Assembly (NCBI GenBank): GCA_964533585.1
Contig: CAZHMM010000104.1
Location: 1 to 13,703 of the forward strand
Origin: Elioraea sp964533585
GTDB taxonomy: Bacteria > Pseudomonadota > Alphaproteobacteria > Acetobacterales > Acetobacteraceae
DNA length: 13,703 nt
Direction of reading: 5' to 3'
Below the pieces are notes generated by a model. That model had not been told where the DNA came from. It made no database searches and worked only from the letters and a program-made list of their open reading frames with translations. This document shows positions 6,392 to 13,324 of this stretch, in pieces. The stretch's first letter is position 1, and every line of letters begins with the position of its first letter. The translations under genes and the position numbers were made by a program.

Positions 6392-7060
6392 TCAGAAATC
6401 GAGATCGGCGTAGTGGCCCGGCGGCGTCAGTCCCGGCACCCGGTCGGCGAGCAGGGCGCGGAACGAGGGCCGGCACTTGATGCGCGCGTACCAGTCCTTG
6501 GCCGCCGGCGAGACCGACCAGTCCACGTCGCCGAGGAAGTCGAGCGCGGAAAGATGCGCGGCCGCGGCGAGATCGGCCAGCGTCAGCACCTCGCCGGCGA
6601 GCCAGCGGCGGTGCTCGGCGAGCCAGCCGAGATAGGCCAGATGGCTGCGCAGGTTCTGGTAGCCGGCACGGATCGCGGCTCCCTCCGGCTCGCCGCGGCC
6701 GAGCAGGCGCTTCATCTGCTTCTGGAACAGCAGGTTCTCGCTCACTTCGCGGGCGAATTTGCCGTCGCACCAGGCGACCAGGCGGCGGCACTCGATGCGT
6801 TCGGCGGCCGTCGCGCCGAGCAACGGCGTGTCGGGATAGGTCTCCTCGAGATAGGCGCAGATCACCGCGCTGTCCGGAATCGCGAGGCCGCTCTCCTCGA
6901 CCAGCACGGGGACCTGCGCCGCGGGATTGATCGCGAGGAATTCCGGCCGGCGCTCCCAGACCTTCTCCAGCCTGAGTTCGAAGGCCAGCCGCTTCTCGGC
7001 CAGCGCCAGCCTTACCTTGCGTGAGTAGGGCGAGAGCGGCAGGTGGTACAGAAGTCGCAT
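6392..7060 (-). CDS. Glutathione S-transferase family protein
   Basis: A 222-residue soluble protein of normal GST length. The thioredoxin-like N-domain (1-75) carries LSPYSRKVRLAL, with Ser10/Ser13 as candidate thiol-activating residues, the cis-proline loop QVPVL (Pro51), and IPDSAVICAYLEE (61-73), where Asp63-Ser64 is the gamma-glutamyl binding pair. The helical C-domain contains the N-capping box LTLADLAAAAHL (159-170, Thr160/Asp163). Members conjugate glutathione to electrophiles or act as glutathione-dependent reductases or isomerases; the substrate is not predictable here. It is closest in pattern to the FtsZ1-like bacterial GSTs (from memory, moderate certainty). It sits between the duplicated-domain protein and the caspase gene on the same strand. 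A 12-bp palindrome lies just upstream of the start. Stop is TGA. Confidence 0.93.
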   Translation of the reverse strand: MRLLYHLPLSPYSRKVRLALAEKRLAFELRLEKVWERRPEFLAINPAAQVPVLVEESGLAIPDSAVICAYLEETYPDTPLLGATAAERIECRRLVAWCDGKFAREVSENLLFQKQMKRLLGRGEPEGAAIRAGYQNLRSHLAYLGWLAEHRRWLAGEVLTLADLAAAAHLSALDFLGDVDWSVSPAAKDWYARIKCRPSFRALLADRVPGLTPPGHYADLDF

Positions 7061-7073
7061 CGGCTGCGCTTAT

Positions 7074-7085
7074 CGCACGCGTGCG
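7074..7085. repeat. Perfect 12-bp palindrome CGCACGCGTGCG ahead of the GST start
   Basis: This self-complementary 12-mer lies 13 nt upstream of the GST ATG on the minus strand, where a repressor site or 5'-UTR structure could act. In DNA this GC-rich, such palindromes can arise by chance, and no regulator is encoded next to it. Confidence 0.2.
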
Positions 7086-7096
7086 GCGCCGTCGGA

Positions 7097-7120
7097 AGCG
7101 CGCGCCGCCCAGCGCGCGCT
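7097..7120 (-). terminator. Possible hairpin downstream of the duplicated-domain gene
   Basis: AGCGCGCG (7097-7104) and CGCGCGCT (7113-7120) form an 8-bp perfect inverted repeat with an 8-nt loop, starting 15 nt after the stop of the upstream minus-strand gene. No T-run follows, so it may be a Rho-dependent or attenuating structure, or chance. Confidence 0.3.
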
Positions 7121-7135
7121 CACGTCACCAACACG

Positions 7136-7750
7136 TCAGGGAAAGATGACTTCGTTGACCTCGCAGGTGTTGACGCGGCGCTTCTCGGCGGCGGTGTTGT
7201 TGTCGTAGACGACGCGGATGTCATAGACACAGGTGCCGTCGCGCGGCAGCGTCACGGCAAAGGCGCGTCCGTTCGGCAGCACGTTCTGTCCGAGACGGTC
7301 GGCGCCCCAGCTCTGCTCGGTGGCGGCGGAGACGAAGAGCTGCTGGATGGTCCGTCCCGAACGGTTCACCAGGCGGAAATCGGCGATTGCCTGACTGGGC
7401 GCGGCACGGCCGGCTGCGCCGGCGCCGGCGAAGGCCACCTCGTTGACGTTGCACACATTCACGCGCCTCCGCTCCTCGGAGGTGCCGTCGGCGAACACCA
7501 CGCGGATGTCGAACACGCAGGTGCCGTCGCGACGGGGGCGGATCGCGAAGCGCTGGCCGGAGGCGAGCACGTGTTCGCGCAGCCAGTCCGAGCCCCAGTT
7601 GGTGTCGGTCGACGGCGAAACGTAGATCTCGTTGATCTGCTTGCCGCTGGTGTTGGAGACCCAGAAATCCGGGTTCGGCTGCGCCGACGTCTCCAGCGCC
7701 GGCGCCATGAGCAAGGCGGCGAGCGCGCCGATGACGAACCGTCGGACCAT
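7136..7750 (-). CDS. Exported protein of two tandem ~80-residue cysteine-pair domains, function unknown
   Basis: A 204-residue protein starting at ATG 7748-7750 with a strong GGAGGA box about 8 nt upstream. The signal peptide covers about residues 1-23 (RRFVIGALAALLMAPAL, cleavage near TSA before Gln24). The mature part is two copies of one domain, residues 28-107 and 124-203. Each has a strand start (FWVSNTSGKQINEIYVSPS and FRLVNRSGRTIQQLFVSAA), an NWGSDWL or SWGADRL core, a DGTCVFDIRVV or DGTCVYDIRVV strand, and an RRVNVC or RRVNTC end. Cys78/Cys100 and Cys174/Cys196 are both 22 residues apart, suggesting one disulfide per domain in the periplasm. I recall similar unnamed exported proteins in Acetobacteraceae but know no function. 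A giant open frame runs upstream to 13090 in this frame; it is the antisense of the GDH gene and is not part of this protein. Confidence 0.88.
   Translation of the reverse strand: MVRRFVIGALAALLMAPALETSAQPNPDFWVSNTSGKQINEIYVSPSTDTNWGSDWLREHVLASGQRFAIRPRRDGTCVFDIRVVFADGTSEERRRVNVCNVNEVAFAGAGAAGRAAPSQAIADFRLVNRSGRTIQQLFVSAATEQSWGADRLGQNVLPNGRAFAVTLPRDGTCVYDIRVVYDNNTAAEKRRVNTCEVNEVIFP
7142..7381 (-). repeat. Second copy of the duplicated domain
   Basis: Codons 124-203 of the 7136-7750 gene. It is clearly homologous to codons 28-107 at protein level: shared NxSGxxI, WGxDxL, DGTCVxDIRVV and RRVNxC. The DNA has diverged, so the duplication is old. Confidence 0.85.
7430..7669 (-). repeat. First copy of the duplicated domain
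   Basis: Codons 28-107 of the 7136-7750 gene, paired with 7142-7381. A short Gly/Ala-rich linker (AGAGAAGRAAPSQ) joins the copies. Confidence 0.85.
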
Positions 7751-7826
7751 AGTACTGTTCCTCCATCGCAGGGGCTGGCCCCCGGATGGCCGGTCCCGAT
7801 GCGGTTGCCGATGTGTTGCGATGGCG

Positions 7827-7855
7827 AGCCTAGCGTGAGGGTTGTGGGCCAACAA
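7827..7855 (-). promoter_or_regulatory. Candidate sigma-70-type promoter for the duplicated-domain gene
   Basis: On the minus strand TTGTTG (7850-7855) is followed after exactly 17 nt by TAGGCT (7827-7832). Each hexamer keeps the strongest consensus bases (TTG; TA...T). The predicted transcript start would be about 70 nt ahead of ATG 7750. The 203-bp gap to the OmpA-like gene is large for this window, which supports a separate promoter. Confidence 0.4.
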
Positions 7856-7953
7856 GCCTGCCCCGACCGACGCGCGGCGGCGAATGCGTGTCCGCCCGGG
7901 CGATCTGCCGACGCACGATCGATGGCGCCGCTGCCGATCGGCCCGCGACGGGT

Positions 7954-8382
7954 CTAGCGCGGGAACATGATCATGACGCTCCGGTCCTCGGGGTTCTCCG
8001 AGCGGTCCTGGCGCATCCCGAAGGCCGGCCCCTGGACCAGGCTGTCGATGATGCCGCGCTGCACGCCCTGGCCAGCGAGGGCGTCGGTCACGGCGCGGAT
8101 GCGCGCGGTCGCCAGCCGCTGATTGGCCTCGCGCGACCCGGTCGGAGAGGTGCGGCCGATCAGGCAGACCTGATTCTTGAACTGCGCCTTGATCTGGTTC
8201 GCCGCCTGCGTGATCGCGGTGCGCGATTGGTTCGTCAGCGAGGACGATCCGACCGCAAACAGCACCGTGTACTGCTGGTAGTTCGGGTCGGCCGGAACCA
8301 CCCCCGCGCAGGCTGCCTGCGCCAGCGCCGGCTGCGCGCCGGGCACTGCGAGAAGGAAAAGTGCGAGCAGAAGCCGGCGCAT
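7954..8382 (-). CDS. Small exported OmpA-like (C-terminal domain) protein
   Basis: A 142-residue protein with a signal peptide at 1-21 (LLLALFLLAVPG, cleavage after ALA before Gln22) and a single OmpA-like domain at about 38-140, with no beta-barrel. The VLFAVGSSSLTNQSRTAI segment corresponds to the first strand and helix. GRTSPTGSREANQRLATARI corresponds to the usual TDxxGsxxxNxxLSxxRA region. The Arg expected in the peptidoglycan site is present (Arg94), but the Asp of TD is replaced by Ser79, so binding to diaminopimelate may be weakened or lost. Cys25 and Cys73 may form a disulfide. Start ATG 8380-8382 has a GGAGA box about 7 nt upstream. A likely role is a periplasmic cell-wall-associated protein. 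It diverges from the GDH gene and stops with TAG. Confidence 0.85.
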   Translation of the reverse strand: MRRLLLALFLLAVPGAQPALAQAACAGVVPADPNYQQYTVLFAVGSSSLTNQSRTAITQAANQIKAQFKNQVCLIGRTSPTGSREANQRLATARIRAVTDALAGQGVQRGIIDSLVQGPAFGMRQDRSENPEDRSVMIMFPR

Positions 8383-8489
8383 GGTACGGTCTCCGCGGGC
8401 CCGATTCCCCAGTCCAGCCGGACGCTGGGCCCAAGGCACGATCGCCTCCGCGTCCGGCCGTCCCCACGGCACTGCGCCGCGGATCGCGC

Positions 8490-8518
8490 AGCTTAGCCCA
8501 GCCCGTGGGCGCTGTCGC
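8490..8518 (-). promoter_or_regulatory. Candidate promoter for the OmpA-like gene
   Basis: On the minus strand GCGACA (8513-8518, four of six matches to TTGACA) and TAAGCT (8490-8495, three of six to TATAAT) are 17 nt apart, about 110 nt ahead of ATG 8382. It lies within the 238-bp divergent region, where a promoter is needed. Confidence 0.35.
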
Positions 8519-8540
8519 AGGTCCGAAACCGTGCCCCGGG

Positions 8541-8575
8541 GTCGCGGCAAGGCCGCGACCGACGGTTGAACCGTC
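8541..8575 (+). repeat. Twin perfect inverted repeats in the GDH upstream region
   Basis: GTCGCGGC-AAG-GCCGCGAC (8541-8559; 8-bp stem, 3-nt loop) is followed after one base by GACGGTT-G-AACCGTC (8561-8575; 7-bp arms around one base). They lie 46-80 nt before the GDH start codon, in the gap shared with the divergent OmpA-like gene. The second has the form of a dimeric-regulator operator and the first that of an RNA hairpin. TTGAAC (8566-8571), inside the second repeat, could serve as a -35 for GDH, which would suit an operator, but the matching -10 (GAGACT, 17 nt on) is poor. Confidence 0.5.
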
Positions 8576-8620
8576 CGGCCTGGCGCGGGAGACTGCACGC
8601 CGAGGACGAGGGAGGGCGCC

Positions 8621-11600
8621 ATGGCACCCGAGGGTCTGGATCGCAGCTTGACGCCCGCGCGCCCCGAGCGCGCCGCCGTGCTGGCGGGCGCGGGGTCGCT
8701 GCTGTTGCGCCGCCTGCCCGGGCCGGCGGGCGAGGAGGCGCAACGGTTCCTCACCCTCTGGGCGAGCAGCGTGCCGGATGAGGATCTGGCCGCCCGCAGC
8801 CCCGAGGATGTGGCCGGCGCCGCCCTGAGCCTGCTCGATCACGCGCGCCACCGCGTGCCCGGCCAGGCCAGCGTGCGCGTGCTCAATCCCCGCCCCGAGG
8901 CGGAAGGATGGCGCAGCGCGCACTCGATCGCCGAGATCGTCACCGACGACATGCCGTTCCTGGTCGACTCGGCCCTCGCCGGTTTCGCGATCGCCGGCCG
9001 GGCGGTCCATCTGGTCGTGCATCCGATCGTGCCGGTGCGGCGCGATGGCGACGGCAGGCTCGTCGCCTTCGGCGAGGCCGCCGGCTCGGGCGCGCCGCGC
9101 GAAAGCATGATGCAGATCGAGTTCGCGCAAGGCGTGGACAGCACTGAGCTCGCCGCCGTCGCCGCGGCGCTGAAGCGGGCGATGGCCGATGTCCGCACCG
9201 CGGTGACCGACTGGCCGGAGATGCGCGCGCGGCTGGCCGAGGCGATCGGCACGCTCGACGGCACGGGCGGCGACGAGGCACGGATCGCGCGCGAATTCCT
9301 CGCCTGGCTCGCCGACGACAATCTGGTCCTGCTGGGCTACCGCCGCTACCGGCTGGACGGCGACGCCATTGCGGCCGAGGGCGAGAGCGCGCTCGGCCTG
9401 CTGCGCGACGCCGGATTGCCGGTGTTCGATGTGCTGCGCGATCCGGCGAATCTGCCCCCCGCCGTGCGCGCCTGGGCGACGGAGCCGACGCTGCTGACGG
9501 TGGCCAAGGCGAACATGCGCGCGACCGTGCACCGCCCGCAGCACTGCGACGCGATCGTGGTGAAGCGGCGCGACGCATCGGGGCGCGTGCTGGGCGCCGA
9601 CCTTTTCCTCGGCCTGTTCGCCTCGAACGCCTATAACCGCAACCCGCGCTCGATCCCGTATCTGCGCGAGAAGGTCGCCGCGGTGCTGGCCAAGGCCGGT
9701 GTCGATCCCAACACGCATGACGGGCGGCGGCTCTCCAACATCCTCGAGACCTATCCGCGCGACGAGCTGTTCCAGGCCGATGTCGATGAGCTGCTCGCCA
9801 CCGCGCGCGGCGTGCTGGCGCTGCAGGAGCGGCATCGCGTGGCGCTGTTCCTGCGGCGGGACCGGTTCGAGCGCTTCGTCTCGGCGATCGTCTATGTGCC
9901 GCGCGACGTGATGGACACGAAGCTGCGCGCGCGGATCGGCACCGCGATCGCCGAGGCGTTCCAGGGAAGGCTCTCCACCGCCTACATCCTGATCGGCGAT
10001 TCGCCGCTCGCCCGCGTGCACTACATCGTCGCCACCGCGCCCGGCGCGGTGCCGGAGGTCGATAGCCGCCGGCTCGAACGCGCGCTCGGCGAGATCGCGC
10101 GCAGCTTCCGCGATCGCCTTGCCGAGGCGCTGATCGCCGAGAAGGGTGAGGCCGGCGCGCTGGCCGTGCTCGGACGCTGGGGCGAGGCGTTCCCGCCCGG
10201 CTATGCCGACCGGCGCACCGCGCGCGAAGCAGTGGCCGATATCGCGCTCGCCGAGGCGGCCCTTGCCTCGGGCGCCTTGCAGCTCTCGCTTGCCCGCCCG
10301 CAGGGCGCCGCACCTCATGCACTGGCACTCAGGGTCGCGCATCCGGACCGGCCGGTGCCGCTCTCCGGCATCCTGCCACTGATCGAGAGCCTCGGCCTGC
10401 GCGCACTCGAGGAGGTGCCGCACCATCTGCATCCGTCGGGCGCCGGCGCGCGGCCGGTGGTGCTGCACGAGTTCGGGCTCGAGACCGAGGACCACGCGGC
10501 GTTCGAGCCGGCGCGCGCGACCGCCGTCGCCGAGGCGCTGGCGGCGCTGTGGCACGGCCGCGCCGAGCCGGACGGGTTCAACCGGCTGGTGGTGCGCGCC
10601 GGCATCGCGTGGCGCGAGGCCTGGATGCTGCGCGCGCTCTATCGCTGGCTGAAGCAGGCGGGCTTCGCGTTCAGCCAGGGCGCGGTCGAGGCCGCGCTCG
10701 CCGCGCAGCCGGAGGCGACGCGCCTGCTGGTGGAGCTGTTCCGCGCGCGCTTCGATCCGGACGGCGCGCGCAGCACCGCCGCCGAGGCTGCGCTCGACGA
10801 GCGCTGGCGCGCCGTGCTCGACGCCGTCGAGAGCCCGGACGAGGACCGCATCCTGACGCGGCTGCGCGCCGCCCTCGACGGCGTCGTGCGCACCAGCTTC
10901 TTCCGCGACCCGGCCGCGCCCACGATCGCCTTCAAGATCGACAGCCGCGCGGTCGGCGACCTGCCGCCTCCCGTGCCGTACCGCGAGATCTTCGTGCACG
11001 GGCCGCGCATGGAGGGCGTGCATCTGCGCGGCGGCCCGGTGGCGCGCGGCGGGATCCGCTGGTCGGATCGGCGCGAGGATTTCCGCACCGAGATCCTCGG
11101 GCTGATGAAGGCGCAGACGCTGAAAAACACGGTGATCGTGCCGACCGGCGCGAAGGGCGGTTTCGTGCTCAAGCGCCCGCCCGCGTCCATCGGCGATGCG
11201 GCGCGCGACCGCGAGGCGCTGCTGGCCGAGGGTATCGCCTGCTACCGGCTGCTGATCGGCGCGATGCTCGACCTCACCGACAACCGGGTCGGCGGCAAGG
11301 TGGTGCCGCCCGAGCGGGTGGTGCGGCGCGACGGCGACGATCCCTACATCGTCGCCGCCGCCGACAAGGGCACCGCCACCTTCAGCGACATCGCCAACGG
11401 CATCGCGCTCGAGCGCGGCTTCTGGCTCGGTGACGCCTTCGCCTCGGGCGGCTCGAAGGGCTATGACCACAAGGGCCTCGGCATCACCGCGCGCGGCGCC
11501 TTCGTCTGCATCCGCCGCCACTTCCGCGAGCTCGGCGTCGACATCGACCGCGAGCCGATCGACGTCGTCGGCGTCGGCGACATGTCGGGCGATGTGTTCG

Positions 11601-13324
11601 GCAACGGGGTGCTGCTCTCGGCTGCGCTGCGGCTGCGCGCCGCCTTCGACCACCGCCACATCTTCCTCGACCCGGCCCCTGATCCGGCGGTGTCGTTCCA
11701 GGAGCGGACGCGCATGTTCGCGCTGCCCCGCTCCTCCTGGGCCGACTACGACAGGAGCAAGCTCAGCGCCGGCGGCGGCGTCTATCCGCGTAACGCGAAG
11801 TCCGTGCCGCTCTCGGCCGAGGCGCGCGCGATGCTCGGCATCGAGGCCGAGCGCGTACCCCCTGACGCGGTGATGCGCGCGATCCTGTCGATGCCGGCCG
11901 ATCTGCTCTATTTCGGCGGCATCGGCACCTTCGTCAAAGCGCGCCACGAGAGCCACGCCGACGCAGGCGATCGCGCCAACGACGCGATCCGGATCGACGC
12001 CACGGCGATCCGGGCGAGGGTGATCGGCGAGGGGGCGAATCTCGCCCTCACCCAGGCCGCGCGTGTCGAGGCGGCGCGTGCGGGCGTGCGCGTCGACACG
12101 GACAGCCTGCACAACTCGGCGGGCGTGGACACCTCCGACCACGAGGTGAACCTGAAGATCCTGCTCGATCAGCTGGTGCAGGCGGGCGATCTGACCGCGA
12201 AACAGCGCGACACGCTGCTGGTCGCGATCACGGACGACGTGGCGGCGCATGTGCTGGCAACCAATGCGCGCCAGTCGCTCGGCGTCTCGCTCGAAGGAAT
12301 GGACCCGGCGGCAGCCGGGCCGCACGCGGCGCTGATCGCCCGGCTGGAGGCGGAGGGACGGCTCGACCGCGCGGTCGCCGGGCTGCCGGATGCGGCTGCC
12401 CTCGCCGAGCGTGGCGCGGCGGGGCTGACGCGGCCTGAGCTGATCGTGCTGCTCTCGCACGCCAAGCTGTGGCTGACCGATGCGCTGATCGCCTCGGCCC
12501 TGCCGGACGATCCGGCCTTCGCGCCCGATCTCGCCGCCTATTTCCCGGCGGCGGTCCGCGACCGCTTCGGCACCGCGATCGCCGCGCACCCGCTCCGGCG
12601 CGACCTGGTGGCGATGCTGCTCACCAACGACCTGCTCGACCGGATGGGGCTCGCGGCGTTCGCGCGGCTTGCCGACGGCATCGCACCGGAAGCCGCTGCC
12701 ACGGCGGCGCTGGTGGCGCGTGAGGCGCTGGGGCTCGCGTCGCTGCGCGCCGCGGCGGAGGCGGAGGATGTCGCCGGCGGCGACCCGAAGGGGCTCTACC
12801 CGCGCTTCCTCGCCTGGCGGCGCGCGCAGGAGGGCGCGGCGCGCGGCTTCGTGCGCGCGCTCGCGCCGGATCTGCGCGTCGCCGATGCCGCCGCGCCGTA
12901 TCGCGACCACGTTGCCGCGCTGCTGCCCGCACTGCTGGAGCGTGAGCCGACGGGCGGGGCGGCGGCGATGGCGCCGGCGATCCTGCGCCTGTCGGCCGAG
13001 GCCGGCGTGGCGCCGGACGCCGGCATGGAGGCGTGGTTCGCCGCGGGCGCCGGGCTCGGTCCGGATGCCGTCCGGGCGGCCGCGCGCCACGTCGATGCGT
13101 CGGACGGCTGGACGGCGCGCGCGCTGGCCTCGGTCGCGGACGATCTGGCCGACGCGCAGGCGCGGCTCGCCGCGGCCGTGCTCGCGCAGGGGAGTGTCGA
13201 GGCGGTGCGCGCGGCCGCCGGGGCGCGCTGGGTCGCCGCCGAGCGCGTGCTCGCCGAGCTCGGCGCGCGGCCGGTGCTGCCCGCCGTCGTCGTCGCCACC
13301 CGGGCCGTCGCCGCGCTGGCGTGA
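8621..13324 (+). CDS. Large NAD-dependent glutamate dehydrogenase (GDH-180/Bac_GDH class)
   Basis: A 1,567-residue cytoplasmic enzyme catalysing L-glutamate + NAD+ + water to 2-oxoglutarate + ammonium + NADH, used mainly in glutamate breakdown. This is the large class called GdhB in Pseudomonas and GdhZ in Caulobacter; length is normal. The N-terminal half (about 1-700) carries regulatory ACT-like regions, with FLVDSALAGFAIAGRAVHLV typical of the start. Catalytic core: RGGIRWSDRREDFRTEI (from 809), LMKAQTLKN (828-836, Lys830 and Lys835), PTGAKGGF (841-848, Lys845), NAD-site GVGDMSGDVFGNG (984-996, Asp987), GEGANLALTQ (1136-1145) and NSAGVDTSDHEVN (1165-1177). The rest is a helical C-terminal domain. 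Start ATG 8621 has GGAGGG 4-9 nt upstream. Its last bases overlap the start of the MFS gene (GTGA), indicating translational coupling. Paired inverted repeats upstream may reflect regulation. Confidence 0.98.
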   Translation: MAPEGLDRSLTPARPERAAVLAGAGSLLLRRLPGPAGEEAQRFLTLWASSVPDEDLAARSPEDVAGAALSLLDHARHRVPGQASVRVLNPRPEAEGWRSAHSIAEIVTDDMPFLVDSALAGFAIAGRAVHLVVHPIVPVRRDGDGRLVAFGEAAGSGAPRESMMQIEFAQGVDSTELAAVAAALKRAMADVRTAVTDWPEMRARLAEAIGTLDGTGGDEARIAREFLAWLADDNLVLLGYRRYRLDGDAIAAEGESALGLLRDAGLPVFDVLRDPANLPPAVRAWATEPTLLTVAKANMRATVHRPQHCDAIVVKRRDASGRVLGADLFLGLFASNAYNRNPRSIPYLREKVAAVLAKAGVDPNTHDGRRLSNILETYPRDELFQADVDELLATARGVLALQERHRVALFLRRDRFERFVSAIVYVPRDVMDTKLRARIGTAIAEAFQGRLSTAYILIGDSPLARVHYIVATAPGAVPEVDSRRLERALGEIARSFRDRLAEALIAEKGEAGALAVLGRWGEAFPPGYADRRTAREAVADIALAEAALASGALQLSLARPQGAAPHALALRVAHPDRPVPLSGILPLIESLGLRALEEVPHHLHPSGAGARPVVLHEFGLETEDHAAFEPARATAVAEALAALWHGRAEPDGFNRLVVRAGIAWREAWMLRALYRWLKQAGFAFSQGAVEAALAAQPEATRLLVELFRARFDPDGARSTAAEAALDERWRAVLDAVESPDEDRILTRLRAALDGVVRTSFFRDPAAPTIAFKIDSRAVGDLPPPVPYREIFVHGPRMEGVHLRGGPVARGGIRWSDRREDFRTEILGLMKAQTLKNTVIVPTGAKGGFVLKRPPASIGDAARDREALLAEGIACYRLLIGAMLDLTDNRVGGKVVPPERVVRRDGDDPYIVAAADKGTATFSDIANGIALERGFWLGDAFASGGSKGYDHKGLGITARGAFVCIRRHFRELGVDIDREPIDVVGVGDMSGDVFGNGVLLSAALRLRAAFDHRHIFLDPAPDPAVSFQERTRMFALPRSSWADYDRSKLSAGGGVYPRNAKSVPLSAEARAMLGIEAERVPPDAVMRAILSMPADLLYFGGIGTFVKARHESHADAGDRANDAIRIDATAIRARVIGEGANLALTQAARVEAARAGVRVDTDSLHNSAGVDTSDHEVNLKILLDQLVQAGDLTAKQRDTLLVAITDDVAAHVLATNARQSLGVSLEGMDPAAAGPHAALIARLEAEGRLDRAVAGLPDAAALAERGAAGLTRPELIVLLSHAKLWLTDALIASALPDDPAFAPDLAAYFPAAVRDRFGTAIAAHPLRRDLVAMLLTNDLLDRMGLAAFARLADGIAPEAAATAALVAREALGLASLRAAAEAEDVAGGDPKGLYPRFLAWRRAQEGAARGFVRALAPDLRVADAAAPYRDHVAALLPALLEREPTGGAAAMAPAILRLSAEAGVAPDAGMEAWFAAGAGLGPDAVRAAARHVDASDGWTARALASVADDLADAQARLAAAVLAQGSVEAVRAAAGARWVAAERVLAELGARPVLPAVVVATRAVAALA

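Noticed and set aside
5537..7024. 495-codon plus-strand open frame over the caspase and GST genes
   Set aside because: It spans two unrelated genes and the gap between them on the opposite strand and has no recognisable domain; it is a high-GC artefact.
7751..13090. A minus-strand open frame of about 1,780 codons upstream of the duplicated-domain gene and antisense to nearly all of GDH
   Set aside because: It is an antisense shadow of a very GC-rich gene: stops are rare in that frame because of GDH codon bias. It is Arg/His/Gln/Ala-rich with no domains, while the plus strand encodes an unmistakable GDH.
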